DNA from: Armatimonadota bacterium | GTDB taxonomy: Bacteria > Armatimonadota > UBA10988 | Direction: 5' to 3' | Length of the DNA stretch: 18,379 bases | Assembly: GCA_016183835.1 (NCBI GenBank) | Contig: JACPDV010000073.1 | Coordinates: forward strand, 1-18,379 | Shown: piece after piece, positions 14,319-18,379 of the stretch | How positions within the stretch are numbered: the first letter of the stretch is position 1 | Layout of the letters: every line of letters begins with the position of its first letter | The notes under the pieces: generated by a model | The model's input: only the letters and a program-made list of their open reading frames with translations | Told to the model about the DNA's origin: nothing | Database searches by the model: none | Position numbers and translations under genes: made by a program

Positions 14319-14876
14319 CTACTCCAGCGCCCCGAACAGCTCCTCCAGCGGCAGCGCGAAGCCGGGCAGCACTTCCTCGGCCGTGAGCGTATCGCTGCGT
14401 GATAGGACCGACAGGTCGCTGCCGGTGCGGCAGACCCACACGCGCTGTGTTTCCGGCCAGACGACCCACACCACGTGCACGCCGGCTTCCAGCCACATGC
14501 CGACCTTGGCATACACGCGGCTGGACCGATCCGACGGTGAGACGACCTCGAACACCAGGTCGGGCACTTGGTCGCCATACGGATAGGGGCGAGGGAAACT
14601 CACGCGCTCACGGCGAATGTACCCGCCATCGGGCGCCCGCACCGTGTCCGGATCTCGTGACAGGATGTAGCCCCCTGTGGTGACCAGGAACCCGGCCTGA
14701 TGTAATAGGTCCCACGCGCTGATCGCCCTCAATAGCAGGCCGGCGCACAGGCTGTTCAGATCGCTTCTGGGTGGCAACTCGACGACCTGCCCCTCGATCA
14801 ACTCGGCGCGCAGGCCGGCGTAGTCTTCGTGGAACTGCTCCGCGGTGGTGGCTTCCGTTGCCGGAGAGATGCTCAT
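14319..14876 (-). CDS. Uma2-family putative endonuclease (DUF820, PD-(D/E)XK fold), copy 2
   Basis: The 185-residue product has the same family layout as copy 1. TTAEQFHEDY and AELIEGQVV come first, then TVRAPDGGYI with Asp83, DLVFEVVSPSD with Glu110 and YAKVGMWLEAG with Lys124, all consistent with an intact nuclease core. The frame is open upstream to 15161, but those codons are the antisense-like shadow of the neighbouring glycosidase. ATG 14876 is chosen because it gives the family N terminus (MSI, as in copy 1) and has the matching leader with GGAG. It lies 55 bases downstream of the glycosidase stop on the same strand, yet it has its own predicted -10. The biological role of the family is unresolved. 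Confidence 0.9.
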   Translation of the reverse strand: MSISPATEATTAEQFHEDYAGLRAELIEGQVVELPPRSDLNSLCAGLLLRAISAWDLLHQAGFLVTTGGYILSRDPDTVRAPDGGYIRRERVSFPRPYPYGDQVPDLVFEVVSPSDRSSRVYAKVGMWLEAGVHVVWVVWPETQRVWVCRTGSDLSVLSRSDTLTAEEVLPGFALPLEELFGALE

Positions 14877-14895
14877 GGTGCGCTCCGCTGTCGCA

Positions 14896-14904
14896 AGCAT
14901 AGCA
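14896..14904 (-). promoter_or_regulatory. Extended -10 element and short leader of Uma2 copy 2
   Basis: TGCTATGCT on the minus strand is placed 19 bases before the ATG at 14876, almost exactly as TGCTATACT is placed before copy 1. The leader again carries AGCGGAGCGCACC directly before the ATG. The paired conservation of -10 and leader in two otherwise diverged genes supports a real regulatory unit; no clear -35 is seen. Confidence 0.4.
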
Positions 14905-14931
14905 CCGCGCCGGCCTGTTCGCGAACCGCCG

Positions 14932-15288
14932 TCACCGCCGCGTGAACCGGTACACATGCACCTCGAACGGCCCGAACCAGTCGCGGAATGCTCCGCCCTT
15001 GGCCACCGCTTTCCGTGGCGACTCGTACAGCACCTCCCCCTCGCCCACGTCCGCCGGCAGCCCTCTGAACTCCACCTGGCTCGTCTTCTGCGGGTCGCGG
15101 CAGCCGGCCAGGAGGTACACCTCCCGGCCCACTTCGCGGACGCACAACTCGATCCCTGCACCGGCTGTCACGGTCACCGGCAGTTTCGAGTCGGGCTGCA
15201 CCAGCGCGGTTGCGAGCGGGCTCTTGTCGCCGATCTCCTCGAGCACCGGCCGCAGCACCCTCTGCCAGTGCGTCCAGTTCCAGCCGAG
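14932..15288 (-). CDS. Clan-A-like secreted glycosidase, C-terminal part after a frameshift
   Basis: This frame continues the glycosidase whose first part lies to the right. It starts with LGWNWTHWQRVLRPVLEEIG, which follows directly from NERDIP in the other frame. It includes a beta-rich C-terminal domain (VYLLAGCRDPQKTSQVEFRG, VLYESPRKAV, FGPFEVHVYRF) typical of the sandwich at the end of such enzymes. It has no start codon of its own at the junction. Adding one C to the CCCC run (15288-15291, minus strand) restores a single 422-residue reading frame over 14932-16199. I read it as part of one gene with either a sequencing indel or a recent mutation. Confidence 0.7.
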   Translation of the reverse strand, partial: LGWNWTHWQRVLRPVLEEIGDKSPLATALVQPDSKLPVTVTAGAGIELCVREVGREVYLLAGCRDPQKTSQVEFRGLPADVGEGEVLYESPRKAVAKGGAFRDWFGPFEVHVYRFTRR

Positions 15289-16199
15289 GGGATGTCGCGT
15301 TCGTTCAGCGTCGCCGGCAGGTTGCCGCCGAAGTAAACCAGGCCACGGGCGCCGTTGATGATCGCCTGGTAGGTCATGAACCGCTGCTGTGCGAAGGTGG
15401 GGAAGCGCAGCGTCTTCTCCGGCCGCGCCACGCCGCTCCAGGCGATCTGCGGCGTCATCCAGATCGGCTTGCGGCCCTCCACGACGGCGAGCATCTTCCG
15501 CGCGTAGTCGCCGACCATGCTCAGCTCGTGGTTGGCATCGTCGGGCACGTGGCTGCCCGGTGGGTAGCCGATAGGGTAGATGTCCACCCCGCCGATGTCG
15601 TACGCGGGGTTGTACGCCTGGAGCTCCGGCACGGTGCCACGCGGCGCTTGTACGATCCACACGGGGTGGTTCGGGTCCTCTTCGTGGATGATGCGGTAGG
15701 CGTTGACCAGCGGCGCGACGGGCTTCTTCCCCCACTGCGGCTCGTCCTCGCCCTTCCACAGGCCCAGCGCGGGGTGATCCCTGAACATGCGGACCACACG
15801 CCGCAGTCTGGCCTCCTGCGCGGTGTCGCCGTCCTTGACGGCGGACAGCTCCTTGAGCCAGGGCATGCAGTACATCCCGGCTGCGGCTGCGGCGTCGAGG
15901 TAGGCCCGCTCGCGGGCGACCCATGTCTCGTCCCAGCGCCCGGACCACTCGCCCGCGGGGCTGAGCATCGGCCCGGTGCGGATGAAGAGCGCCCCGGCGT
16001 CGTGCATCTCCTCCAGCGCGCCCTTCCCGTTCCAGGCGCGAGCCTCTGGAGCGGGCGGGACGGTGAAGCCGATGGTGAAGACCTTCCGCCCGTCGATGGT
16101 GAGGATGTGGTGCTCGTCGCTGGTGACCCGGGCGGGTTGTGCCAGGGCAGCGAGAGGGCTGGAGAGGAGGAGCGAGACGGCCAGCGTTCGGGTAGCCAT
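15174..16199 (-). CDS. Clan-A-like secreted glycosidase, N-terminal part before a frameshift
   Basis: The product begins with a clear signal peptide (MATRTLAVSLLLSSPLAALA, cleavage before QPA). It is then organised as a TIM barrel: TIDGRKVFTIGFTV opens the first strand, DHPALGLWKGEDEP (about 141-154) places a likely acid/base Glu153 after strand 4, and VDIYPIGYPPG and KPIWMTPQIAW follow. This resembles GH5/GH42-type clan-A enzymes, but no family is assigned and the nucleophile Glu is not obvious. In-frame sequence is sensible down to about 15290; after that this frame is low-complexity until its stop. Start 16199 is favoured over GTG 16214 by the signal peptide. The gene follows the PIN toxin by 50 bases. 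It probably belongs functionally with the glycan genes on the plus strand. Confidence 0.8.
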   Translation of the reverse strand: MATRTLAVSLLLSSPLAALAQPARVTSDEHHILTIDGRKVFTIGFTVPPAPEARAWNGKGALEEMHDAGALFIRTGPMLSPAGEWSGRWDETWVARERAYLDAAAAAGMYCMPWLKELSAVKDGDTAQEARLRRVVRMFRDHPALGLWKGEDEPQWGKKPVAPLVNAYRIIHEEDPNHPVWIVQAPRGTVPELQAYNPAYDIGGVDIYPIGYPPGSHVPDDANHELSMVGDYARKMLAVVEGRKPIWMTPQIAWSGVARPEKTLRFPTFAQQRFMTYQAIINGARGLVYFGGNLPATLNERDIPSAGTGRTGRGCCGRCSRRSATRARSQPRWCSPTRNCR

Positions 16200-16249
16200 G
16201 CGCAGAGGATACACGGCCGGGCGGCCGTTGGCGACAGAGGTGCGCGGTG

Positions 16250-16624
16250 TCAGTAGGGCCGGTGGACGGTGAGCCCGTCGATCATGGCGAAGTGGCGGTC
16301 GTTGAGGGTGCAGAGCGGGCAGGCGTGCTCGAGCGCGGTAGCGGCGATGAGGGCGTCGGCGGCTTCAAGGTGATGACTGAGGCCGTACTCGGCAACCAAC
16401 TCCACGGCGCGGCGGGAGATGGCCTCGTTGACCGGCACCGCCTCAAAGTTGGCCAACCACCTCTGCGTAGCGACCAACTCCCGGCGGTCTCGGCATCCCA
16501 CCAGGATCTCCATCAGGGCAACATCGCTCACACACAGGAGGCTGTGCGAGTCGAGCTCGGACAGGAAATCAACAGCCAGAGGGCGACGACGAAAGGCGTC
16601 GATCAGCAAAGACGTATCGATCAC
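16250..16624 (-). CDS. PIN-domain toxin (VapC-like ribonuclease)
   Basis: This 124-residue protein has the PIN-domain acidic set: Asp3 in the N-terminal (M)IDTSLLIDAF, Glu39 in VALMEILVG, Asp90 in LEAADALIAATAL and Asp109 in TLNDRHF. These residues bind the metal ions used to cleave RNA in VapC toxins. The start is taken as GTG 16624 because it gives the canonical MIDTSLLID opening and overlaps the stop of the gene before it (GTGA), as is usual in toxin-antitoxin pairs. A longer frame to ATG 16651 adds residues that the family does not need. It is the last gene of a four-gene toxin-antitoxin block. Confidence 0.87.
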   Translation of the reverse strand: MIDTSLLIDAFRRRPLAVDFLSELDSHSLLCVSDVALMEILVGCRDRRELVATQRWLANFEAVPVNEAISRRAVELVAEYGLSHHLEAADALIAATALEHACPLCTLNDRHFAMIDGLTVHRPY

Positions 16625-16914
16625 GTGTCGGGGTTGAGCCGCTTCCGCCATGCCGACCGTCGCTCCTTGACCCACGCCACAGGATCTGCCAGATCATCTC
16701 GGTCGGCCCACATGCCGATCACCGGATCGGACCAGACCTCATCTCGGCGGCGGCTTCCGCCGGCTGCCTCGGCCGGGGCGGCTGCGGCCCGGATACTCAC
16801 GTCCACCTCCGCCCCATCCGCCAACCCGACCGGCTCGTCCAGCACGCTGGTATTCCCTTCGATCCTGCCGTGGGCCACGATGCTTGCCTGCCGCACCTCG
16901 GGTTGCTGGGCCAT
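16621..16914 (-). CDS. VapB-like antitoxin for the PIN toxin
   Basis: The 97-residue protein has an N-terminal beta segment (ASIVAHGRIEGNTSVLDEPVGLADGAEVDVSI), a small strand-rich domain like those of AbrB/DUF104-type antitoxins. A linker and a C-terminal region, DPVIGMWADRDDLADPVAWVKERRSAWR, follow. That tail, with GMW and a charged helix, is common in antitoxins partnered with PIN toxins and would wrap the toxin. Its stop overlaps the toxin start. GGAGGAGG (16921-16928) lies six bases before the ATG and is formed by the last glutamate codons of the upstream small gene, so translation of the two is probably coupled. The exact family assignment is uncertain; the pairing is strongly supported by position. 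Confidence 0.75.
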   Translation of the reverse strand: MAQQPEVRQASIVAHGRIEGNTSVLDEPVGLADGAEVDVSIRAAAAPAEAAGGSRRRDEVWSDPVIGMWADRDDLADPVAWVKERRSAWRKRLNPDT

Positions 16915-16915
16915 G

Positions 16916-17116
16916 TCATTCCTCCTCCGGCACCTCGATCTCCTCGGCGGGAATGGTGACGACCTTGCCGTCGCGCCAGACCACGATCGGCTCGCCCAGA
17001 AGTTTGTGGCGCAGCAGTGCTTTGCGCACGCCGCGGCGGGCGGCGCGGTCTATGGCGGGTCCATCGAAAGCTGGCCGCTGACTTCGGCTGGGCTCTTCAG
17101 GGCCTTGTCGAAGCAT
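16916..17116 (-). CDS. Small putative partner/antitoxin of the zeta-family toxin
   Basis: This 66-residue protein contains AIDRAARRGVRKALLRHKLLGEPIVVWRDGKVVTIPAEEI. It is like small proteins I recall next to zeta-type kinases in other bacteria: a basic helix followed by a VVWRDGKVV beta hairpin. An antitoxin role is inferred from that position; it does not resemble the classical epsilon antitoxin. The start at ATG 17116 overlaps the toxin's 3' end by 20 bases. A longer frame to 17143 exists but its extra residues look like shadow coding. The protein ends in a run of glutamates (EVPEEE), whose codons also make the ribosome site of the next gene. Confidence 0.68.
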   Translation of the reverse strand: MLRQGPEEPSRSQRPAFDGPAIDRAARRGVRKALLRHKLLGEPIVVWRDGKVVTIPAEEIEVPEEE

Positions 17117-17699
17117 GATCTTGGAACTCCTGCCACACGGCATGGTCGTGGACCGTCACGATCCCTCCCTCTGATTCTACCACCAACCGCAGGGACGGTG
17201 AATCGGAGTTGTCGTACACACGCCATCGATCCGCAGTGGGACGGTAGATCTCGAGCAGGTTGCGCATCCCGTTCGCGTAGCGCCGACGGACGTCTGCTTC
17301 GGGGACCGCGTGTCCGCCGTCGGCCACCCGGTGGCGCACTCGCACGATCGCCATCTCCGCGCTGGGCAACCAGAAGTACAGCACCACCACTGTATAGCCG
17401 GTCGCCCTCAGCTCGCGGAGCCAAGGGGCGAAGCTCCGGCTCGCCAGCGTGGTCTCGAACGCGAAGTCCGCCCGCTCCGCCGCCAGTTCGCGCAGCCGTT
17501 TCAGCATCACCCGCCCGGCGGCGAAGGCGACCGACTCGGGTGCGAACTCCGACAGCCCCTTGGCGATTGCGTCGGCGTTGACGAAGTGGTCCACAGCCAG
17601 CGGGCCGCGCAGGATCTCGCCGGACACCGTCGTCTTGCCGGCGCCGTTCGGTCCGGCCAGCACCACCACCACCGGCCCGGCATCTACTTCTCCGGCCAC
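17097..17699 (-). CDS. Zeta-toxin-family P-loop kinase
   Basis: This 200-residue P-loop protein has Walker A GPNGAGKTT (16-24, Lys22), a substrate-site NADAIA (Asp43), AFETTLASRSF (80-90), a YFWLPSAEMAIVRVRHRV stretch and GGHAVPEADVRRRY (128-141). This motif series is that of zeta-toxin-like proteins. Characterised zeta toxins phosphorylate UDP-N-acetylglucosamine and block cell-wall synthesis; whether this branch does so is unknown. The start is uncertain. GTG 17699 overlaps the nitrilase-like gene by 16 bases and gives the usual length, while GTG 17672 is possible. An ATG at 17683 has a good ribosome site but is out of frame. The frame stays open further upstream only as a shadow of the neighbouring gene. 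Confidence 0.85.
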   Translation of the reverse strand: MAGEVDAGPVVVVLAGPNGAGKTTVSGEILRGPLAVDHFVNADAIAKGLSEFAPESVAFAAGRVMLKRLRELAAERADFAFETTLASRSFAPWLRELRATGYTVVVLYFWLPSAEMAIVRVRHRVADGGHAVPEADVRRRYANGMRNLLEIYRPTADRWRVYDNSDSPSLRLVVESEGGIVTVHDHAVWQEFQDHASTRP

Positions 17700-18379
17700 A
17701 GGATCCCCCGGTACAGCTCCGGCCGCCGCTGCGCCCTGGTCACGTCGAACAGGTCGTTGCACTCCTTCCCGATCCGCTCCTCCTGGTACTCCGGCAGATA
17801 CCCGCCCGGTGTGTGAGCGGTCCACTCGCGCGCGTAGCGCCGCGGGCGCTGGTGGTCGAGGTCGAGCACCGCCGTGGTGTACCCCGCCGTGTTGTAACCC
17901 GACTGCGCCACCACCGCTCCGCACGGGTCGATGATCTTGCTGTTGTGCAGCGGCTCCGTGCTGGGGTGGGTCACTTCCACCAGGAACAGGCCCGCGTTCA
18001 TCGCCCGGCTGATGTCGCGGTCGTCACGGTACGTGGCGTCCGGGCCCCAGCTCTGGGTCGGGGTGAAGACCAGGTCTGCGCCCTGGACCAGGAGGCAGCG
18101 CGGGATCTCCACGTGCGCTTCGTCGGCGCAGATCCAAGCGCCGAGCCGGCCGAAGTCCGTGTCGTAGACCGGCACCTGGTCCCCGCAGATCTGCTCCGGG
18201 TGCGTCTGCACGATCTTGAAGTAGCGCCAGACCTCCTTGCCCGCGCGGTCGTAGAGGATCGCCTCGTTGCGCTCCAGTCGGTCCACCACGCCGGCGATCA
18301 TCACGTACATCCGCCACTGCGCAGCCTTGGCGGCGACCTGCTCCAGGTTCTTCTTCGCCGCCGCCGCCATCGCCGCCAC
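17684..18379 (-). CDS. Carbon-nitrogen hydrolase (nitrilase superfamily), 5' end outside the window
   Basis: The frame is open to the right edge and gives at least 231 residues. In window numbering it shows WRYFKIVQTHPEQ with the catalytic Lys at about 55, and LGAWICADEAHVEIPRCL with the nucleophile Cys at about 84. The sequence ADLVFTPTQSWGPD and the NAGLFLVEVTHPS and HNSKIIDPCGAVVAQSG strands are standard for the fold. The catalytic Glu of the Cys-Glu-Lys triad would lie before the window, so the protein is N-terminally incomplete here. Members hydrolyse amides or nitriles of small molecules; the substrate is not predictable. Its stop lies within the start region of the zeta-type gene, implying co-transcription or a coincidental tight junction. 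Confidence 0.87.
   Translation of the reverse strand: MAAMAAAAKKNLEQVAAKAAQWRMYVMIAGVVDRLERNEAILYDRAGKEVWRYFKIVQTHPEQICGDQVPVYDTDFGRLGAWICADEAHVEIPRCLLVQGADLVFTPTQSWGPDATYRDDRDISRAMNAGLFLVEVTHPSTEPLHNSKIIDPCGAVVAQSGYNTAGYTTAVLDLDHQRPRRYAREWTAHTPGGYLPEYQEERIGKECNDLFDVTRAQRRPELYRGILWPEK

Noticed and set aside
16213..16228. CGGCC/GGCCG inverted repeat between the PIN toxin and the glycosidase as a terminator or operator
   Set aside because: A five-base-pair stem with no T-tract in DNA this GC-rich is likely by chance.
17660..17683. ATG at 17683 with a good GGAGAAG ribosome site as the start of the zeta-type gene
   Set aside because: It is out of frame with the Walker A and FETT motifs; its own frame gives a Trp/Arg-rich product with no sense.
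1..18379. CRISPR array, tRNA, rRNA, prophage or insertion-sequence transposase
   Set aside because: No regularly spaced direct repeats, no cloverleaf or rRNA-like segments, and no integrase or transposase motifs were seen on reading both strands.

Overview
The window is very GC-rich DNA from a bacterium with ordinary Shine-Dalgarno signals (GGAG/GGAGG) and tightly packed genes. The families present suggest a member of the Planctomycetota/Armatimonadota-type environmental lineages: a pair of large membrane proteins resembling the DUF6785/DUF6784 group, large secreted glycosidase-like proteins, Uma2 endonucleases, a CFI-box C-terminal protein, and zeta and PIN toxins. That placement is inference; no rRNA or marker gene is present. 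Two genes are each broken by a single-base frameshift, so the sequence may be an uncorrected metagenome assembly.

Region 1 (1-12604, plus strand) looks like a glycan-utilisation neighbourhood. A secreted TIM-barrel glycosidase-like protein with a C-terminal carbohydrate-binding-like domain (50-2785) comes first. An alpha/alpha-toroid-like protein (3049-3867) follows, bracketed by two copies of a dispersed inverted-repeat element. Next is a tandem-domain alpha/beta hydrolase split by a frameshift (4154-6152), then a secreted multi-domain beta-sandwich/TIM-barrel protein (6157-8589). Two paralogous polytopic membrane proteins end the run (8676-10598 and 10622-12604). A good sigma70-type promoter precedes the hydrolase, and the last four genes could form one transcription unit. 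The inferred logic is extracellular glycan cleavage and de-esterification followed by transport through the membrane pair; the substrate is unknown.

Region 2 (12583-14876) holds two Uma2-family PD-(D/E)XK proteins on the minus strand. They flank a plus-strand pair: a 78-residue carboxypeptidase-regulatory-like beta-sandwich protein and a TPR protein ending in a CFI-box-type domain. The two Uma2 genes share a nearly identical leader and extended -10 element although their proteins have diverged.

Region 3 (14932-18379, minus strand) reads from the right edge. It contains a carbon-nitrogen hydrolase (5' end outside the window), a zeta-family toxin, its small putative partner, a VapB-like antitoxin and a PIN-domain toxin. 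These five overlap or nearly abut, so two toxin-antitoxin modules appear to sit in one unit. Downstream is another secreted clan-A-like glycosidase with a frameshift, then the second Uma2 gene.

No tRNA, rRNA, CRISPR array or insertion-sequence transposase was seen.
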